64,000 nucleotides of DNA. Source: JACNKV01 sp964388155. Its GTDB lineage: Bacteria; Fidelibacterota; Marinisomatia; Marinisomatales; JACNKV01. A program made the position numbers and the translations under genes. Below, in pieces: positions 18,174-26,418 of this stretch. The stretch is taken from assembly GCA_964388155.1 (NCBI GenBank), contig CAYLYH010000005.1, positions 23,867 through 87,866 of the forward strand, given 5' to 3'. Below the pieces are notes generated by a model. That model was not told where the DNA came from, searched no databases, and saw only the letters and a program-made list of their open reading frames with translations. The number at the start of each line of letters is the position of its first letter. Position 1 is the first letter of the stretch.

Positions 18174-18596
18174 TTAATCTGACCCCCGTTCTTCGGTACT
18201 TAAATTTTCATACCTGCCCTTACCGTACTTCACTCTGTATTTCACCCAGTCAAGATCCCCTTTTTTCCACACATACGCCAATCCAATGATGAGGATAAGC
18301 AAAAAGATTCCCATCTCGACATAAGCTAAAAGCCCTAAATCTTTAAACACAACTGCCCAAGGAAAGAGGAAAATGACTTCTACGTCAAAGATGAGGAAAA
18401 TTAACGCGATAATATAAAACCGGATATTGAACTGAACCCAAGCAGACCCTTCGGCAATTTCTCCGCATTCGTAGGTGCTGAGTTTTCCGTCTGTGGGGTT
18501 GGATGGGGCAACGAGTTTAGATAAACGCAAAAGAAGGGTGATGAGGATTGCCCCCAATACCACAAAGAGAAATACCGTTCCGAAGTTTAGTAACAT
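18174..18596 (-). CDS. nuoA: Complex I subunit A
   Basis: Small membrane subunit equivalent to ND3. The 140-residue protein has three helices, and the conserved loop TYECGEIAEGSAWVQFNIRF is followed by FLIFDVEVIFLFPWA. It is the first gene of the nuo-nqr-apbE series, so the promoter of the whole unit should lie just upstream. The region between it and the divergent proline dehydrogenase gene is 245 bases. Confidence 0.97.
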   Translation of the reverse strand: MLLNFGTVFLFVVLGAILITLLLRLSKLVAPSNPTDGKLSTYECGEIAEGSAWVQFNIRFYIIALIFLIFDVEVIFLFPWAVVFKDLGLLAYVEMGIFLLILIIGLAYVWKKGDLDWVKYRVKYGKGRYENLSTEERGSD

Positions 18597-18623
18597 AAAT
18601 TAATCATCAATTCTCAAGCGACA

Positions 18624-18654
18624 AATTTAGATAATCTGTTTTTTGTCAGTCAAG
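18624..18654 (-). promoter_or_regulatory. Putative sigma-70-type promoter of the nuo-nqr operon
   Basis: On the minus strand TTGACT (18649-18654) is followed after 18 bases by TAAATT (18624-18629). This matches the -35 well and the -10 moderately, about 28 bases upstream of the nuoA ATG. It is the best candidate in the divergent gap but rests only on sequence inspection. Confidence 0.35.
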
Positions 18655-18656
18655 CT

Positions 18657-18684
18657 AAATAAGAGGTTTTTCTCTTATTTTTTT
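18657..18684 (+). terminator. Terminator-like hairpin upstream of proline dehydrogenase
   Basis: AAATAAGAG (18657-18665) pairs with CTCTTATTT (18672-18680), and the 3' arm runs into T18678-T18684. It has the form of a plus-strand intrinsic terminator. However, no plus-strand gene lies upstream; the nearest gene, nuoA, leaves in the other direction. It may be a leader attenuator for the proline dehydrogenase gene at 18842, or may block antisense transcription. Confidence 0.5.
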
Positions 18685-18841
18685 CATTGTACAATCTCTC
18701 TGCTGAAAACTGAAAACTTCTTAAGTTTACTCGTTGTTCATAATAATATTTTTTTCAATTTCAGTGTTTCCTCTTTTGTTCTTTTAGGTTCTAAATTCAC
18801 CCTTCAATTTATTCACCTGAATTCATGTTAAGGGACATATT

Positions 18842-19774
18842 ATGACGATTGTTCACAGGAAAATAAACTATGCTCTGAGGGCAGTAAACCGGGTAATCAC
18901 CTTCGCACTTCCCTGGCTTCCAAGATGGATGGTGCAGCCTTTCGCTTCTCCTTATGTTGCCGGAGAAACCGTCGAGGATGCAATCCGACATATTCGAGTA
19001 CTTAATCAGCAAGGATTTTCCACCACCCTTGATATTCTTGGGGAGCATGTTCAATCCCGTGAAGAAGCTCAAAAAGTAACCGATGCTTACTGCGATTTAT
19101 TTGACCGAATCCACACTGAAAATCTTGACAGTACCGTTTCTATTAAACCTACGCACCTCGGATTAGAGCTAGATAAAGAAGTAGCAAAAACGAATATTCT
19201 GAAAATTGCGAGTAAAGCAGAAAAGTACCAAAGCGGGCTTACCATCGATATGGAAAATTCTCCGTACACAGATGATACACTTGATATCTACAAAATGTGT
19301 GTAAATAATTACAAAGGTGTCGGTACAGTTCTTCAGTCCTATCTCTTTCGCAGTTTAGAAGACGTACGCAATCTGAACTCACCAAATCTTCATTTGCGAA
19401 TCTGTAAAGGAATTTACCGGGAATCTCCATCTATTGCACATCAAAGCCGGGAAGATATCCGTGATAACTTTATCAACGTGGCAAAAGCATCTCTGCTTGG
19501 ACAAGGTTTTACTGCAATTGCCACTCATGATCCGGCACTGATTGAAACCCTCGATAACTGGATTTCGGACCATAACATTCCAAAAGACGAATTTGAATTC
19601 CAAGTTCTCTACGGTGTTCCGATGGGTGATAAATTACATATTTTAAAGAATAAAGGCTACGCCGTTCGGATTTACGTACCGTTTGGAGCATCATGGTTCG
19701 ATTACTCGATTAGACGATTGAAAGAGAACCCTAATATCATTTGGTACGTTCTCGGGAATTTATTCAAACAGTAA
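18842..19774 (+). CDS. Proline dehydrogenase, monofunctional (PutA/PRODH domain)
   Basis: FAD enzyme oxidising L-proline to pyrroline-5-carboxylate and giving electrons to the quinone pool. The 310-residue protein is the single-domain form. The TIM-barrel motifs are in order: TTLDILGEHV near residue 58, SIKPTHLGL near 97, IDMENSPYTD near 138, LQSYLFRS, LRICKGIYRE, ATHDPALIE, FQVLYGVPMG and the C-terminal RIYVPFGASWFDYSIRRL, with the substrate-binding arginines at the end. The ATG is preceded by AAGGGACATATT. It is divergent from the nuo-nqr operon, and both feed quinone. The partner P5C dehydrogenase is not in the window. Confidence 0.92.
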   Translation: MTIVHRKINYALRAVNRVITFALPWLPRWMVQPFASPYVAGETVEDAIRHIRVLNQQGFSTTLDILGEHVQSREEAQKVTDAYCDLFDRIHTENLDSTVSIKPTHLGLELDKEVAKTNILKIASKAEKYQSGLTIDMENSPYTDDTLDIYKMCVNNYKGVGTVLQSYLFRSLEDVRNLNSPNLHLRICKGIYRESPSIAHQSREDIRDNFINVAKASLLGQGFTAIATHDPALIETLDNWISDHNIPKDEFEFQVLYGVPMGDKLHILKNKGYAVRIYVPFGASWFDYSIRRLKENPNIIWYVLGNLFKQ

Positions 19775-19943
19775 AAGAGGACATTGGAGTAATGGAGTTA
19801 TGGATGATTAAAGAAAACTCATCCACGCGTGTATTCACCAACTTACTAAAATTGGATAACTGATTATGTTTTAATGAGTACCATTTTGGCACATGTAACC
19901 AATATAACTCTTTTTCATCCAAACAATAAAGAACGGGAAGACA

Positions 19944-20372
19944 ATGAACGAACAAGACACAATAAAACAAATTTTACACTTCAAAACTATTGCCGTGGTC
20001 GGGCTTTCGCCTAAACCCATCAGACCCAGTTACCGCGTGGCTGAGTATATGCAATCGCAGGGATATAAAATCATCCCGGTTAATCCTGGACAGGACGAAA
20101 TCCTTGGCGAAAAGAGCTATCCGACATTACGGGATATTCCGGAATCCGTCGATATTGTTGACGTATTTCGCCGCCCGGAATTGGTTGAGCCCATCACCGA
20201 TGCTACTATTGAAATTGGAGCAAAGGCGATCTGGTTTCAGGACGGTGTGATAAATGATGTTGCTGCAAAAAAAGCAGAAGACGCCGGTTTACTGGTGGTA
20301 ATGGACGACTGTATTTTACGTCAGCATCAAGCACAAAGTATTCCGGACTATGCCCCGCATTGTGAAATCTAA
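19944..20372 (+). CDS. CoA-binding domain protein (YccU-like)
   Basis: A 142-residue Rossmann-type CoA-binding protein resembling E. coli YccU and the N-terminal domain of acyl-CoA synthetases. Motifs are IAVVGLSPKPIRPSYRVAEY near residue 12, YKIIPVNPGQDEILGEKSY near 36, and AKAIWFQDGVINDVAAKKAE near 92, ending in a conserved MDDCILRQH. No catalytic domain is attached, so its substrate is unknown. GGGAAG lies 3 bases before the ATG. It follows proline dehydrogenase after 169 bases, and a functional link is not evident. Confidence 0.85.
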   Translation: MNEQDTIKQILHFKTIAVVGLSPKPIRPSYRVAEYMQSQGYKIIPVNPGQDEILGEKSYPTLRDIPESVDIVDVFRRPELVEPITDATIEIGAKAIWFQDGVINDVAAKKAEDAGLLVVMDDCILRQHQAQSIPDYAPHCEI

Positions 20373-20443
20373 GCTAAGTACGTGATAATCGGTGAGTGCT
20401 ACTGGCACCTGCTTCCACATTCCAAATTCGCAATCATGGATTT

Positions 20444-21337
20444 TTATTCCAAATCTCCCCGTTTCCCCCAACCCATTTTTGTCCGGAGAGTCTGAAAATA
20501 ATTCGTGTCTTCAAAGTCGATCATATAGATTTCATGAGCTGCTTTTTGAATAAACACTTTCGAATGGCTGTCTAAATATTCACACACTTGTCCATCAACA
20601 GCGAGGGCGACTTCTGCTTGTGTCTCCTCAGAAAAATCAATTTCCAGTGTACGGTCATCCGGCATGACAATCGAACGGAGCGTTAGCGTATGCGGAGAGA
20701 TAGGAGTAACAACAATCGCACTGAGAACAGGCATAACGATTGGTCCGCCCGCTGCAAGCGAATATGCTGTTGACCCGGTCGGCGTGGCAACAATCAGACC
20801 GTCTGAGCGATAATTTGCCACAAACCGGTCATTGGCTAATAATCGACAGTTGAGCATTCGGTGAGATTTTCCGCGATCGAGTACAAAATCGTTTAAGGCG
20901 TAAAATACTTCCGGTTCATTTCCATTGTAAACTTCACATTTCAACACCATACGTTTTTGAAGTGTGTATTGACCGTCTGCCACCAAATTCAAGCGGCGAA
21001 TCATATCATTAACGGTTACCTGAGCAAGAAATCCAAGTTTGCCTAAGTGGATTCCCAAAATTCGTGTCTTTCGATGTGCAACTGCCCGAGCCGCGGACAA
21101 TATAGTGCCGTCTCCGCCAAGGGTTAGCAAAAAATCCAGTTGATGAAATCCATCCGCAGATTCTATGACCGAAAATTGAAACGCATCCGGGTCGTCCATT
21201 TTATCAAGAATCCTTGTCGTAATGAATACTTCAAGACCTTTTTCTTCAGCCCAAGAAACTATCTTCGGAAACAATTCCCAAAATTGAGGTTTTTCGGTAT
21301 TCCCCCAAATGCCAAACCGTTTAGGCCTTTTCATCAA
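20444..21337 (-). CDS. nadK: NAD kinase
   Basis: Phosphorylates NAD+ to NADP+ in the cytoplasm. The 297-residue protein has the GGDGT nucleotide motif (LTLGGDGTILSAAR near residue 75), the NDFVLDRG substrate loop and TGSTAYSLAAGGPIV near residue 178. Length is typical. The first 17 bases overlap the end of xseB, so the two are translationally coupled in an xseA-xseB-nadK series. Confidence 0.96.
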   Translation of the reverse strand: MMKRPKRFGIWGNTEKPQFWELFPKIVSWAEEKGLEVFITTRILDKMDDPDAFQFSVIESADGFHQLDFLLTLGGDGTILSAARAVAHRKTRILGIHLGKLGFLAQVTVNDMIRRLNLVADGQYTLQKRMVLKCEVYNGNEPEVFYALNDFVLDRGKSHRMLNCRLLANDRFVANYRSDGLIVATPTGSTAYSLAAGGPIVMPVLSAIVVTPISPHTLTLRSIVMPDDRTLEIDFSEETQAEVALAVDGQVCEYLDSHSKVFIQKAAHEIYMIDFEDTNYFQTLRTKMGWGKRGDLE

Positions 21338-21560
21338 AATCCTCCAAAATCGAATTACCTTCCGAATCTTCGGTCAGTTGTTTAATAGACTGTTCTGCGC
21401 TTTCAAGCTTTTTTGTACAGGATTGAACAAGCTCCATCCCTTCTTGGTAATACTTCAAGCTATCATCTAACGATGATTCTCCTGATTCCAGTTTTGCGAC
21501 AATATCTTCTAAGCGGGTAAACGCCGCTTCAAATTCAAGTGTTTCTTTTTTCTTAGTCAT
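21321..21560 (-). CDS. xseB: Exodeoxyribonuclease VII small subunit
   Basis: Small partner of XseA in the single-strand-specific exonuclease VII. The 79-residue protein has the family core FEAAFTRLEDIVAKLESGES followed by LDDSLKYYQEGMELVQSC. I chose ATG at 21560 (MTKKKETLEF); the frame is open further upstream but only into intergenic repeat. It lies between xseA and nadK and overlaps nadK. Confidence 0.95.
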   Translation of the reverse strand: MTKKKETLEFEAAFTRLEDIVAKLESGESSLDDSLKYYQEGMELVQSCTKKLESAEQSIKQLTEDSEGNSILEDFDEKA

Positions 21561-21568
21561 GGTTATTA

Positions 21569-21740
21569 GTGTGTTAATGTGCTTGCCCGCCATTTTGTTA
21601 GGCGGGTTAAAGTGCCTGACCGCCGTTTTTTTTGGCGGGCTAATGTGTTAGAGTGCTAGAGTACTTGTCCATGCTCATCTCCTCTACTCCCTTTCTCCTT
21701 TTCTCCCCATCTCCTCTACTCCTCTGCTCCCACTCTCCTC
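21569..21740. repeat. GTGTTAAA-type palindromic repeat, copy 1
   Basis: Plus strand: GTGTTAATGTGC, then hairpin GCCCGCC/GGCGGGT (21585-21591 with 21601-21607), TTAAAGTGCC, hairpin CCGCC/GGCGG with a poly-T loop (21620-21624 with 21634-21638), TAATGTGTTAGAGTGCTAGAG and a pyrimidine-rich stretch with CTCCTCTACTCC. The same modules recur at 30063-30235, 55311-55390 and 59371-59490. The pyrimidine-rich end encodes the C-terminal tail of XseA. Confidence 0.75.
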
Positions 21741-22945
21741 TTCGCCATCACTCCATCTCTCACCTTCTCTGCAATCAATCGTCCTTCTGCCGTCTGGAGT
21801 TCAAATTCAGTGCCCATCGAGACATCAGTCGCAGCCCTAACCACCTCACCCGTCGATGTAAATGCAATGGAATATCCTCTCTCAAGCACTGCCTGTGGGT
21901 TCAGGAGTTCAATCTGTTCGGAAAAACCGAATAATTCTGCTCTTTTTTTATCAATCCCATTTTGCCAAGCAAGGTTCAGTTGATGATACAGCATTGCCAG
22001 TGTTTTTTGTCTTCGGTCAATGCGTTTCCCGGGATGCAATATTGCTAGTTTTCCTGCCTGAGTATCCAGACATTGCCAACGCTGTTCAAATCGAGACTGT
22101 AACAAACGGTCAATATTGTTTTTCGTGGTTATAATTTGGTCAATAATATCAGAAATATTTGGTACTGCAAGCTCTGCCGCAGCCGATGGCGTTGGTGCTC
22201 GTAAATCCGCGACTAAATCTGTAATTGTGATATCTGTTTCATGCCCGACTGCAGAAATGACAGGAAGATGACATTTAAAAATGGCACGGGCAGTTTTTTC
22301 TTCGTTAAATGGCCACAGGTCTTCCAATGAACCGCCACCACGTCCGACAATAAGCAAATCAACATCCCCGTAGTTTTCAAACTCTCTGAGAGCCTGTACA
22401 ATATCGTCGGCTGCAGAATCTCCTTGCACCTGAGTTGGTCTGACAATCACCGTAGCATACGGAGCTCTTCTCCCCAGTACCTGAATAATGTCTCGTACGG
22501 CTGCACCCGTCCCTGACGTAACAACCCCAATCCTTCGCGGAAATTCGGGCAACGGTTTTTTCAGTACCGGATCAAATAATCCTTCTTCGTTTAACTGTTT
22601 TTTTAAGGCTTCGAATGCAAGATATAGGGCACCAAGTCCTGCAGGCTCCATCTTGCCAACGGTTAATTGATAGGATCCGCGCTTCTCATAGACAGATATT
22701 CTGCCGTGAGCAAATACGTTCATGCCTTCTTCAGGGCGAAAACGCATGAATTGATTGCTGCCTTTAAACATGACAGAGCGGATCTCCGAACGATCGTCTT
22801 TGAGTGTAAAATACATGTGCCCTGAACGATGATGAATGAAGTTAGATATCTCTCCCGTTATCCACACGTGCTGGAATGTCCCCTCGAGGAGCACTTTGAT
22901 ATCTTTTGTCAGTTCACTGACAGAAATTGGCGTAGCAGAGTTCAT
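21716..22945 (-). CDS. xseA: Exodeoxyribonuclease VII large subunit
   Basis: Catalytic subunit of exonuclease VII, which degrades single-stranded DNA from both ends. The 409-residue protein has an N-terminal OB-fold (ITGEISNFIHHRSGHMYFTL near residue 25) and the catalytic core with RRIGVVTSGTGAAVRDI near 140, LIVGRGGGSLEDLWPFNEE near 198 and SAVGHETDITITDLVADLRA near 230. The last 10 or so residues (MAKRRVGAEE) are basic/acidic and encoded by the purine strand of the intergenic repeat, so the native end seems to have been extended or replaced. The downstream gene is xseB. Confidence 0.96.
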   Translation of the reverse strand: MNSATPISVSELTKDIKVLLEGTFQHVWITGEISNFIHHRSGHMYFTLKDDRSEIRSVMFKGSNQFMRFRPEEGMNVFAHGRISVYEKRGSYQLTVGKMEPAGLGALYLAFEALKKQLNEEGLFDPVLKKPLPEFPRRIGVVTSGTGAAVRDIIQVLGRRAPYATVIVRPTQVQGDSAADDIVQALREFENYGDVDLLIVGRGGGSLEDLWPFNEEKTARAIFKCHLPVISAVGHETDITITDLVADLRAPTPSAAAELAVPNISDIIDQIITTKNNIDRLLQSRFEQRWQCLDTQAGKLAILHPGKRIDRRQKTLAMLYHQLNLAWQNGIDKKRAELFGFSEQIELLNPQAVLERGYSIAFTSTGEVVRAATDVSMGTEFELQTAEGRLIAEKVRDGVMAKRRVGAEE

Positions 22946-22974
22946 ATCGCATTAGAAATTAATACAATACTGCC

Positions 22975-23004
22975 AATTCCCTCGGAAATTTTTCCGGGGG
23001 AATT
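22975..23004 (-). terminator. Strong hairpin upstream of xseA
   Basis: AATTCCCTCGGAAA and TTTCCGGGGGAATT pair over 14 positions with one G-T style mismatch and a 2-base spacer. On the minus strand it lies downstream of the COX24-like gene and 30 bases before the xseA start. The following T-tract (GTATTGTATTAATTTC) is only moderate, so it may be a terminator or a leader structure. Confidence 0.5.
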
Positions 23005-23028
23005 GAACTCTATATTTTATGAATATGT

Positions 23029-23049
23029 TTCGTCGCGTTATGCGACGAA
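23029..23049. other. Perfect inverted repeat after the COX24-like gene
   Basis: TTCGTCGC and GCGACGAA pair perfectly over 8 bases around a 5-base loop, 4 bases downstream of the stop of the 31-residue gene. There is no T-run on the minus-strand side, so it may be an RNA-stabilising 3' hairpin rather than a terminator. Confidence 0.5.
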
Positions 23050-23052
23050 CGT

Positions 23053-23148
23053 TTAAACTTTCTTTTTCTTGTGACGATTCGCACGAAGACGCTTTTTGCG
23101 TTTATGCGTATTCATTTTCGTCTTTTTCCGTTTTTTACCGCAGGGCAT
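23053..23148 (-). CDS. AURKAIP1/COX24-domain small basic protein
   Basis: A 31-residue, very basic protein starting MPCGKKRKKTKMNTHKRKKR and ending LRANRHKKKKV. This matches the short AURKAIP1/COX24-domain proteins found in many Bacteroidota-type genomes and related to a mitochondrial small-ribosomal-subunit component, so a role at the ribosome is likely by family. TAACAAGAGGTAATATGCCC upstream of the ATG gives a plausible AGAGGT ribosome binding site. It lies between the HU gene and xseA and is too short for most gene callers. Two hairpins follow it. Confidence 0.88.
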   Translation of the reverse strand: MPCGKKRKKTKMNTHKRKKRLRANRHKKKKV

Positions 23149-23191
23149 ATTACCTCTTGTTATTAATAAGTTTAATGAGAATTAAGTCTAT

Positions 23192-23476
23192 TTAATTTAA
23201 CGATTCGCTGACCGCGTCCCTCATCCGTTTTGATGGTTTAAATGTGGGCACATATCGTTCCGGCAAGTACACTGTTTCTCCGGTTCCGGGATTTCGGGCT
23301 TTTTTTGGTTTTCGATGTTTAACACCAAACGTGCCAAATCCACGTAATTCTATATGCTCTTTTTGGGCAAGCGCCTCAACAATTGCTGACATGATGCCAT
23401 TCATTGTGGCTTCAGTCTCAACTTTTGTCAAGCCGGTAGAGTTCGATACGATATTCACAATATCCTGTTTTGTCAT
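23192..23476 (-). CDS. HU/IHF-family DNA-binding protein
   Basis: Histone-like nucleoid protein that bends DNA as a dimer. The 94-residue protein has the helical base, then the beta arm with the signature FGTFGVKHRKPKKARNPGTG and TVYLPERYVPTFKPSKRMRD. The arm contains the RNPGTGE loop with the intercalating proline. I cannot tell HU from IHF subunit by sequence alone. It follows sppA after a 9-base gap. Confidence 0.95.
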   Translation of the reverse strand: MTKQDIVNIVSNSTGLTKVETEATMNGIMSAIVEALAQKEHIELRGFGTFGVKHRKPKKARNPGTGETVYLPERYVPTFKPSKRMRDAVSESLN

Positions 23477-23485
23477 GGCTTCCTC

Positions 23486-24358
23486 CTAACGCCAACGGTA
23501 TGCCGGCTGTACATCAAACCGGCTCCCTATTTTTTCTTCTGCTTCTCCGAGGAGAAGGTTTATGATTCCCCGTCGTTTTTTCTCAGCTTCAACTGTTGTG
23601 GGACTTCCGGATATTTTTCCGAGAACACCGGCAATTACGATAGCATCATCCATGGTGCCGATTGTATCTGCCAGTCCTATTTCCACAGATTGTTCGCCGG
23701 TAAATACGCGACCGTCTGACAATGATTCCACAACGTCCATAGATAATTTACGTCCATCGGACACTGCGCGTTTGAACTGCCCATGGAGATTCATAATAAC
23801 CTCCTTAAAAGCGATGCGATCTTCTTCGGTCACTTTTCGGGTCGGGCTTCCGCTATCTTTGGCATCTCCACTTTTAATCGTTTCAAACCTAAGCCCAATT
23901 TTATTCAGCAGTTCTACGGCAACGGGGTATTCCAAAATGACGCCGATACTGCCCACAATGGACCCGCGATTAACGACAATTTTATCGCTGCCTAATGCTG
24001 CATAATATCCACCTGATGCGCCCACAGAACCCATAGAGACAACAACGGGTTTAAGTTGAGTTAACTTTTTTACTTTTTCGTAAATTTCTTGAGAAGGTGC
24101 TACAGCGCCACCCGGGCTGTCAATACGCAAAACAATTGCCTTTACATCCTCTCTTTTTCTAAACTTCTCCAAATCTCTCACTACGGATTTTGACGACATA
24201 ATCGGTCCTTCTAATCGAACAATGCCGACTTTTTCTCCAAGAGATAAACCGTCCCCGCTAAAAACATTCATGATTTGTGTGAGCAGAAACAGTCCAAAAA
24301 TAATGACAAGGGTAATCCACACCCATCGGTTTGAAGACTTAGGGATTGGCGGTGTCAT
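23486..24358 (-). CDS. sppA: Signal peptide peptidase SppA (short form)
   Basis: Inner-membrane serine protease that degrades cleaved signal peptides. The protein of about 290 residues has one N-terminal membrane helix (WVWITLVIIFGLFLLTQIM) and the S49 domain with LRIDSPGGAVAPSQEIY, the catalytic Ser in GSVGASGGYYAALGSDK and the catalytic Lys in TIKSGDAKDSGSP. It is the single-domain form, about half the E. coli length, as in Bacillus and many other phyla. I chose ATG at 24358, which overlaps the mltD stop as ATGA; an in-frame TTG lies at 24373. Confidence 0.95.
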   Translation of the reverse strand: MTPPIPKSSNRWVWITLVIIFGLFLLTQIMNVFSGDGLSLGEKVGIVRLEGPIMSSKSVVRDLEKFRKREDVKAIVLRIDSPGGAVAPSQEIYEKVKKLTQLKPVVVSMGSVGASGGYYAALGSDKIVVNRGSIVGSIGVILEYPVAVELLNKIGLRFETIKSGDAKDSGSPTRKVTEEDRIAFKEVIMNLHGQFKRAVSDGRKLSMDVVESLSDGRVFTGEQSVEIGLADTIGTMDDAIVIAGVLGKISGSPTTVEAEKKRRGIINLLLGEAEEKIGSRFDVQPAYRWR

Positions 24359-26253
24359 CCTGCTTTTACCCAAAGCGTTAATTTTTGTCCCGGATAAATA
24401 TATTCACGTCTTTTCAGCCCATTCCATTTTCTGATCTGATCAACATACATTCCGTGTCTTTCTGCAATTTGACTGAGAGTATCACCTTTTCTCACTTTAT
24501 ACACCAATTTCTGTAGTTCTTTTTGAGATTTATTCGACTGTGTAATTCGACGCGTATCCTCCACCCAAATAATTAATTTTTGCCCAGGATGAATATATTG
24601 CCCATATCTTATTCCGTTCCATCGTCGAATTTTGCTCGGGCGTGTACGATATCGTTCAGCGATGTGTCCTAGAGTATCCCCTTTTCGTACTTTGTAAATC
24701 ACTTTTTTGTGATTAGTCCCGGCTGAGGTCGTGGCTGCAACAGAATAATGTGTCCCGGGGACAGGAATAATGAGTTTTTGTCCGATCCTGATTTTATGTC
24801 GATTGCGTATCTTATTCCTGGAAGCAAGATCATGGATGGAAATCCCATACTTTTTAGAAATTGTCCATAAACTTTCGCCTTTTCGAATTCGATGGGTAAC
24901 AAACACCGGAGCAAATCGTTCATTCTCAGGAAGAGCGTTATAATTCGCGGCAAACGTTTCCTTTTTCCCTGTCGGCAATTTTAAAACATAAGACGATACA
25001 TCGGGTGTTGCAGACTGTCGAAGCTCAGGATTATACTTTTGAAGTGTTTTTAACTTAATACCGGCAGCTCTGGATACCACTGTCAAATCTGCACTTTTCT
25101 CAAGGATGACTTCATCATATTCTAGCGGAGACTTTTTAATCGTTTTAAATCCATATTTTTCGGGATCACTGCCAATAATAGCCGTAGCAAGATAGTAGGG
25201 GATGTAATTTCGAGTCTCCCTGGGGAGAGAATGCATTTGCCAAAAATCATTGGTTTGATGGAGACGCACAGCTCTATGAACCCTGCCAGAACCTGAATTG
25301 TAGGCAGCCATGGCTAAATACCAATTATCAAACTCTTCGTACAAATCTTTTAAATACGCACAAGCCGCATGCGTAGATTTTACCGGATCCCGACGCTCAT
25401 CTACGTACCACGTTCGTTTCAATCCATAATTTTTTCCAGTGGAATAAATAAACTGCCAAAGTCCTACTGCACTTGCTCTGGAATAGGCTTTTGGATTTAA
25501 CCCTGATTCTATCATCGCCAAAAAGACCAGTTCTTCGGGAAGTTCACATTCATCCAATATTCCGTGGATTAACTCTCCATATTCTGCATATCGCTTAAGC
25601 CAAATCTCAAATTGCCTACGTCCTTTGTTCGTAAAAAAGGAAATATATTGTTCCACTTTTTTATTCATCACCAATGGGATGTGACCATCCCTGTCATCAA
25701 TCACGATATATTTTGAATTTCCGACTTCAATTTCGAGGGGCTCCGTAAACTCCACAACCTGATGCTCGAGCTGCTCAGCAGTAATGGTAATATCAGAAGA
25801 TTCTAACGTCGTCAAACGGTGTGCATATACCTCAATCAGTGAGTTTTCAAATCGATTAAATTCTTCTCTGTCTTCACCAATCATTTCTCCAAGTTGATCA
25901 GCTTCACCCAACAATTCAAAAATTCGATCGAGATTATAAATGACTTCCAGCGTGTCAAGATGAACATCAGCGATAAGTGCATCGGTCAAATATATTTTTA
26001 TATCGCTTAAAAGTTGTGGAAGACGGTTGGCTGTTTCTACAAACCCATTTCCATTTACATGCCCATTGGTTGGTGCATTATTTTCGGCAAGTGACGTGGT
26101 GTCCGTTTCCATATTGCCTGAAGAAACAGTATCAGAAACGGTAAACGTTTCCAAACTGTCTGCCGGGGCATTCTGCACGGATAGACTGTCTGTCTGAGCA
26201 AGTAGTGCTGAAGCAAACAGTAAGCTTGTAATTCCTGTAAGTGTTCGAATCAT
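24355..26253 (-). CDS. mltD: Membrane-bound lytic transglycosylase D with three LysM domains
   Basis: Cleaves peptidoglycan glycan strands with formation of anhydro-muramyl ends. The 632-residue protein has a signal peptide (MIRTLTGITSLLFASALLAQ), an unusually long acidic region to about residue 190, then the SLT domain with catalytic Glu249 in LAMIESGLNPKAYSRASAVG, followed by LWQFIYSTGKNYGL and MAAYNSGSGRVHRAV. Three LysM peptidoglycan-binding repeats follow at about 448-495, 516-562 and 583-629 (each with KGESL or KGDTL and a C-terminal GQKL). No lipobox cysteine is seen, so it may be periplasmic rather than lipid-anchored. It is translationally coupled to sppA. Confidence 0.93.
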   Translation of the reverse strand: MIRTLTGITSLLFASALLAQTDSLSVQNAPADSLETFTVSDTVSSGNMETDTTSLAENNAPTNGHVNGNGFVETANRLPQLLSDIKIYLTDALIADVHLDTLEVIYNLDRIFELLGEADQLGEMIGEDREEFNRFENSLIEVYAHRLTTLESSDITITAEQLEHQVVEFTEPLEIEVGNSKYIVIDDRDGHIPLVMNKKVEQYISFFTNKGRRQFEIWLKRYAEYGELIHGILDECELPEELVFLAMIESGLNPKAYSRASAVGLWQFIYSTGKNYGLKRTWYVDERRDPVKSTHAACAYLKDLYEEFDNWYLAMAAYNSGSGRVHRAVRLHQTNDFWQMHSLPRETRNYIPYYLATAIIGSDPEKYGFKTIKKSPLEYDEVILEKSADLTVVSRAAGIKLKTLQKYNPELRQSATPDVSSYVLKLPTGKKETFAANYNALPENERFAPVFVTHRIRKGESLWTISKKYGISIHDLASRNKIRNRHKIRIGQKLIIPVPGTHYSVAATTSAGTNHKKVIYKVRKGDTLGHIAERYRTRPSKIRRWNGIRYGQYIHPGQKLIIWVEDTRRITQSNKSQKELQKLVYKVRKGDTLSQIAERHGMYVDQIRKWNGLKRREYIYPGQKLTLWVKAG

Positions 26254-26418
26254 ACGATAGTTAGATAAATATAGCCGGCGAAATTAGGTGAGGTAATCAT
26301 GGTCAGTCAAGGATTATTCCTAATATTTTTCCTTGGTATTGATCAAATGAAAGAGTGATTACAGCCTTATGATTGATAGTTGCTGATTGATAACAGATAA
26401 TTGATAGTTGACAGCTTT

